Below, one piece after another: positions 1 to 4,977 of a stretch of 5,767 bases of DNA (within the stretch, counting starts at the first letter, position 1; every line of letters begins with the position of its first letter). The DNA is from an uncultured Lachnospiraceae bacterium (GTDB lineage Bacteria > Bacillota > Clostridia > Lachnospirales > Lachnospiraceae). The notes below the pieces were generated by a model that saw nothing but the letters and a program-made list of their open reading frames with translations, was not told where the DNA came from and searched no databases. The stretch spans positions 1 to 5,767 of the forward strand of contig CACXEL010000309.1 of assembly GCA_902766655.1 (NCBI GenBank), written 5' to 3'. Both the position numbers and the translations under genes were made by a program.

Positions 1-533
1 ATGTAGATGATGCCCCGCTCCGCCTGCTCGATGTCGTAGTCGGCGGCCTGGACCAGGCGCAGGAGGATGTTCTCCACGTCCTCGCCCACGTAGCCGGCCT
101 CCGTCAGCGTGGTGGCGTCGGCGATGGCGAAGGGCACGTTGAGCATCCGGGCCAGGGTCTGGGCCAGCAGGGTCTTGCCGCTGCCGGTGGGTCCAAGGAG
201 CATGACGTTGGATTTCTGAAGCTCCACGCCCAGGTCCTTGGGCGCCATAAGGCGCTTGTAGTGGTTGTAGACGGCGACGGAGAGGACCTTCTTGGCGTCC
301 TCCTGGCCGATCACGTAATCGTCCAGGAAGGCTTTGATTTCCTCGGGCCGCTTCAGGTTGATATCCTGATTGGACTGAAACGCCAGCTCTTCCTCGTCGT
401 CCAGCATTTCCGAGCAGATCCTGACGCAGTTGTCGCAGATGTAGAGGTCGTTGGGACCCATGAAGAGTCTCTGGACCTGGTCCGCAGACCTGCCGCAGAA
501 GCTGCACTTGGTCTTTTTGGTCGTTCTTGCCAT
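1..533 (-). CDS. clpX: ATP-dependent Clp protease ATP-binding subunit ClpX (N-terminal 177 residues, truncated by window edge)
   Basis: ClpX is the cytosolic AAA+ unfoldase that recognises tagged substrates, unfolds them with ATP and threads them into ClpP. The reading frame stays open from ATG at 533-531 to the window edge, giving 177 residues of a protein usually a little over 400 long. Residues 10-36 form the N-terminal zinc-binding domain with cysteines C10, C13, C33 and C36 (CxxC...CxxC). Next come the AAA+ start '[12 protein letters not shown]' (71-82), VYNHYKRL (88-95), the Walker A loop GPTGSGKT (114-121) and the pore-loop motif GYVGEDVEN (147-155). The sequence ends in RGIIY, immediately before the expected Walker B motif (IDEID in known ClpX). 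A good Shine-Dalgarno site, AAGGAG, lies 5 bases upstream of the ATG and fixes the start. clpX follows tig and clpP on the same strand but is separated from clpP by a terminator and a structured 182-base spacer, so it may be expressed partly on its own. Identification is secure. Confidence 0.97.
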   Translation of the reverse strand, partial: MARTTKKTKCSFCGRSADQVQRLFMGPNDLYICDNCVRICSEMLDDEEELAFQSNQDINLKRPEEIKAFLDDYVIGQEDAKKVLSVAVYNHYKRLMAPKDLGVELQKSNVMLLGPTGSGKTLLAQTLARMLNVPFAIADATTLTEAGYVGEDVENILLRLVQAADYDIEQAERGIIY

Positions 534-548
534 ATTTTCTCCTTATGC

Positions 549-618
549 CTGTCCGTTCTCCGGGAAATGAAGACCTCCCGCCGGACCTTCCGGACAGTCG
601 AAGGCCCCCGGCTGTCCG
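549..618 (-). promoter_or_regulatory. clpX leader with three copies of a 7-base element able to form alternative hairpins
   Basis: In minus-strand order there is CGGACAG (618-612), its exact complement CTGTCCG (597-591), then CGGACAG again (555-549), five bases upstream of the clpX AAGGAG site. The middle element can pair with either neighbour, but not both at once. A third small hairpin, CCGGA-3 nt-TCCGG (593-581), overlaps the middle element and would compete with both. The pairing is seen directly; a role as a translation switch or attenuator for clpX is an inference, and a DNA-binding site is an alternative. Confidence 0.35.
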
Positions 619-631
619 TACTGTCAACCGT

Positions 632-658
632 AAGCCGCCTGCCCAAGGCAGCCGGCTT
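632..658 (-). other. Strong stem-loop in the clpP-clpX spacer
   Basis: On the minus strand AAGCCG-G-CTGCC, a 3-base loop TTG, then GGCAG-G-CGGCTT form an 11-pair stem interrupted by one G-G mismatch. It lies just downstream of the clpP terminator. No run of T follows it on either strand, so it does not look like an intrinsic terminator itself. It could be an RNA processing or 3'-end protecting structure, or a protein-binding dyad. Confidence 0.55.
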
Positions 659-674
659 CCCGCTTCTTATGCGC

Positions 675-702
675 AAAAGACTCCCGGCGAAGGCCAGGAG
701 TC
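675..702 (-). terminator. Rho-independent terminator downstream of clpP
   Basis: Thirteen bases after the clpP stop codon, the minus strand reads GACTCCTGGC, tetraloop CTTC, GCCGGGAGTC, then TTTTGCGC. This is a 10-pair stem with one G-U pair and a short U tract. The tract has only four U, so read-through into clpX is plausible. It separates tig-clpP from clpX and suggests that clpX levels can differ from clpP levels. Confidence 0.8.
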
Positions 703-715
703 CTTTCTATTACTA

Positions 716-1312
716 TTATCTGTTCAGCACAACACTGTCGATCAGACCGTACGAGACGGCCTCCTCGGCTGACATCCAGTTGTCGCGGTCTGTATCCCGC
801 TCGATGATCTCGAGGGGCTGGCCTGTGTTCGCGGCAAGGGTCTCGTTCAGTCTCTTCTTGATCTTCAGGATATGCTCCGCCTCGATGGCGATCTCCGAAG
901 CCTGGCCCCGGGCACCGCCGGAGGGCTGGTGGATCATGATCTCCGCGTTGGGCAGGGCCTGGCGCTTGCCTTTGGCGCCGCCCGCCAGGAGAAATGCGCC
1001 CATGCTGGCTGCCATGCCGATGCAGATGGTAGCCACATCGCACTTGATGTACTGCATGGTATCGTAGATGGCCCAGCCGGCCGTAACAGACCCGCCGGGG
1101 CTGTTGATATACAGACTGATATCCTTGGACGGATCCTCCGCCTCGAGGAAGAGGAGCTGGGCCACGACCACAGAGGCCGTGACATCGTTCACTTCATCAC
1201 TGAGGAAGATGATACGTTCCTTCAGAAGGCGGGAGTAGATATCGTAGCTCCTCTCGCCCTGGGGCGTCTGCTCAATGACATAGGGAACCAGTGCGTTCTT
1301 AATCAAATTCAT
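716..1312 (-). CDS. clpP: ATP-dependent Clp protease proteolytic subunit ClpP
   Basis: ClpP is the cytosolic serine peptidase that assembles as two stacked heptamer rings and degrades proteins fed in by ClpX or related ATPases. The 198-residue product matches the family length. The catalytic triad is visible: Ser103 in GMAASMGA, His128 in MIHQPSGG, and Asp177 in RDTDRD, each offset by six from mature E. coli numbering (S97, H122, D171). Other family blocks are the N-terminal [19 protein letters not shown] (13-31), [12 protein letters not shown] (68-79) and EAVSYGLID (184-192). There is no long propeptide. The ATG at 1312-1310 overlaps the tig stop codon as ATGA, which points to translational coupling. 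However, the GGAGG site lies only 1 base from this ATG; a TTG two codons later (1306-1304) has a 7-base spacing and could be the real start. Trp80 follows TAG where Met or Leu is more usual. A terminator follows the gene. Confidence 0.97.
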   Translation of the reverse strand: MNLIKNALVPYVIEQTPQGERSYDIYSRLLKERIIFLSDEVNDVTASVVVAQLLFLEAEDPSKDISLYINSPGGSVTAGWAIYDTMQYIKCDVATICIGMAASMGAFLLAGGAKGKRQALPNAEIMIHQPSGGARGQASEIAIEAEHILKIKKRLNETLAANTGQPLEIIERDTDRDNWMSAEEAVSYGLIDSVVLNR

Positions 1313-2592
1313 ACCTCCACGGCATTGTCGCAAAGAAGGGTGATGGCCTCCTGAACGGCCAGGTCCTTCTTCATCTCATCCTTCTGGTAGTCGCCGAAGT
1401 ACTTCTTGATGTCCTCGAGAGGCATCTTGTACTGCTCGGCCATTTTCTCAAGCTCAGCCTCGACCTTCTCGTCACCCACTTCGATGTTCTCGACCTTCGC
1501 GACCTCCTCGAGGACCAGACGGGTCTTGATCCTCTTTTCGGCCTGCGGACGCATCTGCTCCTTGAGGGCAGATTCGGTCTGGCCCATGTACTTGAGATAC
1601 ATGTCGATGCCGATGCCCTGGCTCTGGAGCTGCTGGGCATACTCGTTGTACATATCGGAAACCTGGCTGTCAATCATGGCGCCCGGGATATCCATCTCGC
1701 TGGTCTCGATCAGCTTGTCGACGACGGCATTCTCCTTGTCGGTCTGGGCAGCCTTCTCCTTGCGCTCGATGAGGGTCTTGTGGATGTTCTCCTTGTACTC
1801 GTCGACGGTGTCGAACTCGGAGGTATCCTGGACGTACTCGTCGTCAAGGACCGGCATCTCCCTGGTCTGGATCTTGTTGACCACGCAGTGGAAGACAGCG
1901 TCCTGGCCGGCCAGCTCGGGGGCGTGGTAGTCCTCCGGGAAGGTGACCTCGACGTCCTTCTCATCGCCTGCGTTCAGGCCGATCAGCTGCTCCTCAAAGC
2001 CCGGGATGAAGGAGCCGGAGCCGATGACCAGAGGCTGGCCCTGGGCTGTCCCGCCATCGAAGGCTTCGCCGTCGACCGTGCCGGCATAGTCCAGATTGAC
2101 GGTGTCGCCGTTCTGGACCGGACGGTCTGTCACGTCCACGATACGGCTGTTCTTCTCCAGCTCGGACTTGATTTCATTTTCAATGTCCTCGTCGGTGACC
2201 ATGATGTTGGCCTTGGGGACCTCGATGCCCTTGTAGGCGCCGAGCGTGACTTCCGGCTTCACGGCGAAGGTGGCTGTGTAGGTCATACCGTCCTCGCCGA
2301 TATCGGTGACGTCGATCTCCGGGCTGGAGACGATCTCAAGACCGCAGGCGGAAGCCTCGGCCGGATAGGTCGCGTTGATCATATCGTTGGCGGCGTCCTC
2401 ATAGAAAACGCCCTTGCCGTACATCTTCTCGATCATCATCTGGGGAGCCTTGCCCTTGCGGAAGCCCGGGATCTGAATCTTGCCGCGCTGCCTCAGATAT
2501 ACCTTGTGGACAGCCTCCTTGAAATCTGCAGCTGAGACCTCGATGGTCAGCTTAGCCATATTATGATCAAGTCTCTCTACCTGTGCGCTCAT
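1309..2592 (-). CDS. tig: Trigger factor, ribosome-associated chaperone and peptidyl-prolyl isomerase
   Basis: Trigger factor binds next to the ribosomal exit tunnel, shields new chains and catalyses cis-trans proline isomerisation. The product is 427 residues, the normal family length, with all three domains. The N-terminal ribosome-binding domain (about 1-115) carries the signature loop GFRKGKAP (43-50). The FKBP-type isomerase domain (about 155-242) starts at [15 protein letters not shown] (161-175) and includes [14 protein letters not shown] (193-206). The helical C-terminal chaperone domain (about 243-427) is rich in Lys, Glu and Gln. The start is the ATG at 2592-2590, chosen for its AGGAGG site 4 bases upstream; an in-frame upstream extension of five residues (MSGGN) runs through that site and is not supported. 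The second in-frame Met (residue 12) is less likely, because the preceding SAQVERL block is typical of clostridial trigger factors. The gene ends in the ATGA overlap with clpP, so the two are probably one transcriptional unit. Confidence 0.97.
   Translation of the reverse strand: MSAQVERLDHNMAKLTIEVSAADFKEAVHKVYLRQRGKIQIPGFRKGKAPQMMIEKMYGKGVFYEDAANDMINATYPAEASACGLEIVSSPEIDVTDIGEDGMTYTATFAVKPEVTLGAYKGIEVPKANIMVTDEDIENEIKSELEKNSRIVDVTDRPVQNGDTVNLDYAGTVDGEAFDGGTAQGQPLVIGSGSFIPGFEEQLIGLNAGDEKDVEVTFPEDYHAPELAGQDAVFHCVVNKIQTREMPVLDDEYVQDTSEFDTVDEYKENIHKTLIERKEKAAQTDKENAVVDKLIETSEMDIPGAMIDSQVSDMYNEYAQQLQSQGIGIDMYLKYMGQTESALKEQMRPQAEKRIKTRLVLEEVAKVENIEVGDEKVEAELEKMAEQYKMPLEDIKKYFGDYQKDEMKKDLAVQEAITLLCDNAVEV
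1314..1318 (-). promoter_or_regulatory. Ribosome binding site of clpP, inside the end of tig
   Basis: The minus strand reads GTGGAGGT directly before the ATGA overlap. GGAGG is 1 base from the ATG at 1312 and 7 bases from the in-frame TTG at 1306. The close spacing favours either stop-start coupling at ATGA or initiation at the TTG, which would shorten ClpP by two residues. Confidence 0.55.
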
Positions 2593-2628
2593 ATTTCCTC
2601 CTGACAAGTATCTTTCTTCTATATTATT

Positions 2629-2657
2629 AATGGGTCATCCGGCATCCGGCGCCCATT
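2629..2657 (-). other. Stem-loop in the tig 5' leader
   Basis: On the minus strand AATGGG (2657-2652) and CCCATT (2634-2629) pair, enclosing a second stem CCGG-ATG-CCGG (2649-2639). There are two stems with a small internal loop, ending about 27 bases before the tig Shine-Dalgarno site. No U tract follows, so it is a leader structure rather than a terminator. Confidence 0.45.
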
Positions 2658-2673
2658 GTCTGCTCTCATGACG

Positions 2674-2689
2674 GGTCCCTCCCGGGACC
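2674..2689. other. Inverted repeat GGTCCC/GGGACC in the tig leader
   Basis: GGTCCC at 2674-2679 and GGGACC at 2684-2689 form a perfect 6-base inverted repeat around a 4-base centre. It falls about 15-30 bases downstream of the predicted tig transcription start. It could be a leader hairpin or an operator; nothing in it identifies a known regulator. Confidence 0.4.
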
Positions 2690-2709
2690 GATTCAAGCGT
2701 CATTAAAGC

Positions 2710-2736
2710 AGTATAACACAAGGTCTTTCCTGTGAA
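2710..2736 (-). promoter_or_regulatory. Probable promoter of tig-clpP
   Basis: The minus strand carries TATACT (2715-2710) preceded by TGT, which makes an extended -10 (TGn-TATACT). Upstream is TTCACA (2736-2731), five of six matches to TTGACA but with a short 15-base spacer; the overlapping TGTTCA gives 17 bases with a poorer match. The predicted start lies near 2703, giving a leader of about 110 bases. No CIRCE (HrcA) or CtsR operator was seen. Confidence 0.6.
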
Positions 2737-2744
2737 CAGACCTT
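2720..2744. promoter_or_regulatory. Inverted repeat overlapping the tig promoter
   Basis: AAGGTCT (2720-2726) and AGACCTT (2738-2744) form a perfect 7-base inverted repeat with an 11-base centre that contains the -35 element of the tig promoter. Read on the plus strand it is followed by four more T, so it resembles a weak terminator, but no plus-strand gene lies upstream. On the minus strand, in the direction of the DJ-1 transcript, only GTGTT follows. An operator is therefore as likely as a terminator. Confidence 0.4.
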
Positions 2745-2775
2745 TTTTCCCGGAATTTGGGATATTTTGGAGGCT

Positions 2776-3333
2776 TCAGGCCTCGCTGAAAGCGATTCCC
2801 GCCGCCACCTGACGGGATTTTTCCTCCCCGCAGAGGAGCTCGATGAGGCGGAGGCCGAAGGGAATGGCTGTGCCGACGCCGCGGCTGGTGGTCACGTGGC
2901 CGTCGGTCAGGACCTTGGCGCCGGGTACCAGGACCGCGCCGGCGAGCTCGCTCTCAAGGCCCGGGTAGCAGGTGGCCTTGCGGCCGCTCAGGTAGCCGCG
3001 GTGGCCGAAGACGGTCGGGGCCGCGCAGATGGCCGCGATCTTCCGGCCGTCCGCGTAGAACTTTTCAAGAAGGACAGCCAGGCCTTCATGGGCCTCCAGG
3101 TTCCTGGTGCCGGGCTGGCCGCCGGGGAGGACCAGGATGTCCGCATTTTCAGGGGCGGCATCCGCCCACATTTTGTCGCATACAACGGAGATGCCGGACC
3201 GGCCGGTGACCGTCAGCGTCCCGTCCATGGAGACCAGGGTCACCTCCACACCCGCGCGGCGCAGCAGGTCCGCCGGCGTGAGCGCCTCGACTTCCTCAAA
3301 ACCGTTGGCCAAAAAGATACAAACTCTGCTCAT
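2776..3333 (-). CDS. DJ-1/PfpI family protein (YajL/ThiJ-like)
   Basis: This is a 185-residue cytosolic protein of the DJ-1/PfpI superfamily, whose members are variously reported as chaperones, glyoxalases or deglycases; the precise activity cannot be told from sequence. The fold markers are clear. The start MSRVCIFLANGFEEVEA holds Glu16, equivalent to DJ-1 Glu18. LPGGQPGTRNL (69-79) is the oxyanion loop region. The nucleophile-elbow Cys103 sits in AAICAAPT, equivalent to DJ-1 Cys106. TSRGVGTA (149-156) lies near the C terminus. The position of human DJ-1 His126 is Tyr123 (TCYPG), as in many bacterial YajL-like members. The ATG at 3333-3331 is chosen because family homology begins there. A GGTGA site 4 bases upstream supports it, and an AAAGGA lies further out. 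A longer frame to 3465 would run through the divergent control region and adds nothing recognisable. It is divergent from the CYTH gene and in the same direction as tig, with 183 bases and a promoter between. Confidence 0.93.
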   Translation of the reverse strand: MSRVCIFLANGFEEVEALTPADLLRRAGVEVTLVSMDGTLTVTGRSGISVVCDKMWADAAPENADILVLPGGQPGTRNLEAHEGLAVLLEKFYADGRKIAAICAAPTVFGHRGYLSGRKATCYPGLESELAGAVLVPGAKVLTDGHVTTSRGVGTAIPFGLRLIELLCGEEKSRQVAAGIAFSEA

Positions 3334-3359
3334 ATCGTCACCCATCCTTTCAAAAATGT

Positions 3360-3421
3360 TCACTGTTCGGCGCGCCTTCCGAAATGAAAAAGGATCCTTC
3401 ACCGCAGGTGGTGAACAGTGA
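3360..3421. promoter_or_regulatory. Nested inverted repeats in the DJ-1/CYTH divergent region
   Basis: Outer arms TCACTGTTC (3360-3368) and GAACAGTGA (3413-3421) are perfect 9-base complements 44 bases apart. Inside lie TTCGG/CCGAA (3366-3370, 3379-3383) around a GGCGCGCC palindrome, the 10-base palindrome AAGGATCCTT (3390-3399), and TTCACC/GGTGAA (3398-3403, 3410-3415). The right outer arm overlaps the -35 of the CYTH promoter. As minus-strand RNA it would form a branched leader just before the DJ-1 start; as DNA it could be a paired operator. Confidence 0.45.
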
Positions 3422-3439
3422 CCCAAAATGTTGTATAAT
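3412..3439 (+). promoter_or_regulatory. Probable promoter of the CYTH-domain gene
   Basis: A perfect TATAAT at 3434-3439 has TGAACA (3412-3417, four of six matches to TTGACA) 16 bases upstream. Transcription would begin near 3446 and leave a leader of about 22 bases that contains only the AGGAGG site. A complementary TATACA overlaps it on the other strand, but without a usable -35. Confidence 0.65.
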
Positions 3440-3467
3440 GAATCCAGATCACTACAGGAGGTCATCC

Positions 3468-3935
3468 ATGGAAATCGAACGCAAATGGCTCATTCCGTCC
3501 CCGCCCGCCGATCTGGAAAGCTTTCCCCACAGGAAGATCGAGCAGGCCTATCTCTGCACTGATCCCGTGGTCCGCGTCCGCCAGAAGGGAAATGACTACA
3601 TTCTCACCATCAAGGGCCGCGGCATGCTTGCCCGTGAGGAGCACGAGCTGCCCCTGACCGCCGAAGCCTACGGCCATCTGCTGGCCAAGGCCGACGGAAG
3701 GATCATCACCAAGACCCGCTACAACATTCCCCTCATTTGCGAGGGGAAGGAGCTTCTCATCGAGCTGGACCATTTCGAGCGGCCGCACAGGGGGCTCTAC
3801 CTGGCCGAGATCGAATTCAGCTCCGTCGAGGAGGCCCTGGCCTTCACGGCGCCGGACTGGTTCGGCGAGGACGTGACGGACGACCCGGCCTACCACAATT
3901 CATACATGTCCCAGCTGCCGCCGGAGGAGGCCTGA
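3468..3935 (+). CDS. CYTH-domain protein, triphosphate tunnel metalloenzyme family
   Basis: This 155-residue protein is a single CYTH (triphosphate tunnel) domain. Members bind triphosphates inside a beta-barrel with a divalent metal; short bacterial ones are often inorganic triphosphatases, but adenylate cyclases and thiamine triphosphatases share the fold. The defining ExExK motif is EIERK (2-6). Further charged tunnel residues are visible: R36 and R38 (VRVRQK), K49 (LTIKG), E58/E60 (EEHEL), R84 (KTRYN), E99 and D101 (IELDHFE), and E114/E116 (AEIEF). The YHNSYM block (142-147) near the C terminus is also typical. The ATG at 3468 has a perfect AGGAGG site 6 bases upstream (3456-3461), and ExExK starts right after it, so the longer upstream reading is rejected. 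It is the only plus-strand gene here, with its own promoter, and ends 10 bases from the proC stop. By length I favour a phosphohydrolase acting on tripolyphosphate; the substrate is an inference. Confidence 0.93.
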   Translation: MEIERKWLIPSPPADLESFPHRKIEQAYLCTDPVVRVRQKGNDYILTIKGRGMLAREEHELPLTAEAYGHLLAKADGRIITKTRYNIPLICEGKELLIELDHFERPHRGLYLAEIEFSSVEEALAFTAPDWFGEDVTDDPAYHNSYMSQLPPEEA

Positions 3936-3945
3936 GGGAAGGTCC

Positions 3946-4740
3946 TCACATGGTCTTTGCCCGGTAGGTGCAGGCGCGGACAGCCTCGATGACGGCTGAC
4001 CGGAAGCCCTTCTCCTCCAGCTTGGCCACGCCCTCAATGGTCGTGCCGGCCGGGGAGGTCACCATGTCCTTGAGCTCACCGGGGTGTTTTCCGGTCTCCA
4101 GGACCATTTTGGCGCTGCCGAGTACCGTCTGGGCCGCGCAATGGTAGGCCTGGGCCCTGGGCATGCCGTCCGCCACGGCCGCGTCGGCCATGGCCTCGAT
4201 GAACATGTAGACGTAGGCGGGCGAGCTTCCGCTGAGGGAGGTCACGACAGCCATGAGGCTCTCCGGGATCTGCTCGGCCTCCCCGAAGGCGCCGAGGATT
4301 CTGCCGGCCAGAGCCAGCTCTTCAGGCGTCACGTTCTCGTTGGCGCAGTAGCCGGAAATACCCTCCCCCACCAGGGCGGGCGTGTTGGGCATGACCCGGA
4401 CGATCTTTTTGCCGCTGCCGAGCCCGGCCTCGAGGGCCGCCAGGGACTTGCCAGCCATGATGGACATGACGAGCTGGTCCGGCCGGATCAGGTCCTTGAT
4501 TTCCTCCGCCACCGACGGGAAGACAAAAGGCTTGACTGCGAAGAGGACGATGTCCGCCCCCGCGACCGCCTCCGCATTGCTCTCCACGGTCCTGATGCCG
4601 TAATTCCGGGCAGCCTTGACCCTGGCCGCCTCAAAATGGTCCGACGCCGTGATATCCGCCGGCGCCAGGATTCCCTTGGCAGTCAGGCCTCCGATGATGG
4701 CACTGGCCATGTTGCCGCATCCGATCACTCCAAGCTTCAT
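3946..4740 (-). CDS. proC: Pyrroline-5-carboxylate reductase
   Basis: ProC catalyses the last step of proline synthesis, reducing 1-pyrroline-5-carboxylate to proline with NAD(P)H in the cytosol. The 264-residue product is the usual size. The Rossmann nucleotide-binding start is MKLGVIGCGNMASAIIGGL (1-19), with GxGxMA at 7-12. FAVKP (67-71) closes the nucleotide domain, and VMPNTPALVGEG (116-127) follows. The C-terminal dimerisation and substrate domain holds SLSGSSPAYVYMFIEA (168-183) and the P5C reductase signature around VTSPAGTTIEG (227-237). The ATG at 4740-4738 has AGGAGG 6 bases upstream. dapF lies upstream on the same strand across a 226-base repeat-rich spacer. I see no clear promoter in that spacer, so co-transcription with dapF is possible. 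The gene converges on the CYTH gene with no terminator visible between them. Confidence 0.97.
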   Translation of the reverse strand: MKLGVIGCGNMASAIIGGLTAKGILAPADITASDHFEAARVKAARNYGIRTVESNAEAVAGADIVLFAVKPFVFPSVAEEIKDLIRPDQLVMSIMAGKSLAALEAGLGSGKKIVRVMPNTPALVGEGISGYCANENVTPEELALAGRILGAFGEAEQIPESLMAVVTSLSGSSPAYVYMFIEAMADAAVADGMPRAQAYHCAAQTVLGSAKMVLETGKHPGELKDMVTSPAGTTIEGVAKLEEKGFRSAVIEAVRACTYRAKTM

Positions 4741-4804
4741 ACTTTACCTCCTAAATCGTCCGGCCGGCGCGGGCTGCCGCCCCACCGGTCGATCATGACA
4801 TGCC

Positions 4805-4829
4805 GTGCCGGCCGGGCTTCGGCCGGTGC
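4805..4829 (+). other. GC-rich hairpin in the dapF-proC spacer
   Basis: CCGGCCG (4808-4814) and CGGCCGG (4820-4826) form a perfect 7-base stem around a 5-base loop. On the plus strand two G-U pairs and one G-C pair extend it to ten. Neither side is followed by a T run, so it is not an intrinsic terminator. It lies in the untranslated stretch upstream of proC. Confidence 0.5.
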
Positions 4830-4838
4830 TCAACGTAC

Positions 4839-4897
4839 ACAAGGCCTCTCCTGTCCCCTGCCCCGAAGATCCGGGCGCCGGACGCGGGAGGCCTTGT
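4839..4897. repeat. Long-armed inverted repeat in the dapF-proC spacer
   Basis: ACAAGGCCTC (4839-4848) and GAGGCCTTGT (4888-4897) are perfect 10-base complements 39 bases apart. The interior holds a second hairpin, TCCGG-GCG-CCGGA (4870-4882). The right arm overlaps a short repeat related to the dapF 3' end. The layout resembles a small folded intergenic repeat element, but I do not recognise it as a named family. Confidence 0.5.
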
Positions 4898-4977
4898 TTC
4901 TGTCACGGTCCGACATTCTCTCCCGGGATTTTTCGGGAAAGCCCGTCGCAGCCGCCTTGTTTCCTGTCACAGTTCGA
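4891..4977. repeat. Imperfect direct repeat: dapF 3' end and a degenerate copy downstream
   Basis: On the plus strand, GCCTTGTTTCTGTCACGG... at 4891-4913 is repeated as GCCTTGTTTCCTGTCACAG... at 4954-4977, with two substitutions and one extra base over about 24 bases. The second copy contains the dapF stop codon and its last three codons. The first copy, 63 bases downstream of dapF on the minus strand, therefore looks like a decayed duplicate of the gene's end. Confidence 0.6.

Noticed and set aside
599..627. Perfect TTGACA on the minus strand upstream of clpX as a sigma-70 promoter
   Set aside because: The expected -10 position 17 bases downstream reads CCTTCG, and no TATAAT-like sequence appears at 16-19 bases.
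1780..2535. 251-residue plus-strand reading frame opposite tig
   Set aside because: It mirrors the codon pattern of tig, has no recognisable domain and no ribosome binding site; a typical shadow in GC-rich DNA.
2615..2660. Minus-strand TAATAT close to tig as a second promoter
   Set aside because: No -35-like sequence at 16-18 bases, and the start would fall at or next to the ribosome binding site.
2770..2788. GAGGC-CTGAA-GCCTC hairpin at the DJ-1 gene stop as a terminator
   Set aside because: Five-pair stem, and the following bases on the minus strand are CAAAATAT, not a T run.
3432..3460. Minus-strand TATACA as the DJ-1 gene promoter
   Set aside because: The -35 position reads CTCCTG and there is no extended -10, so support is too weak.
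3384..3467. Upstream extension of the CYTH protein by 28 residues
   Set aside because: It would start before the predicted promoter -10, and the family ExExK motif begins right after the ATG at 3468, which has its own AGGAGG.
3933..3948. TGAGG-6 nt-CCTCA dyad spanning the CYTH and proC stop codons as a bidirectional terminator
   Set aside because: Only five pairs with no T tract on either side; the symmetry largely follows from two facing TGA stops.
4741..4840. Promoter for proC
   Set aside because: TTGAGC near 4835 has no -10 at a usable distance; the stretch is too GC-rich to show a convincing pair.
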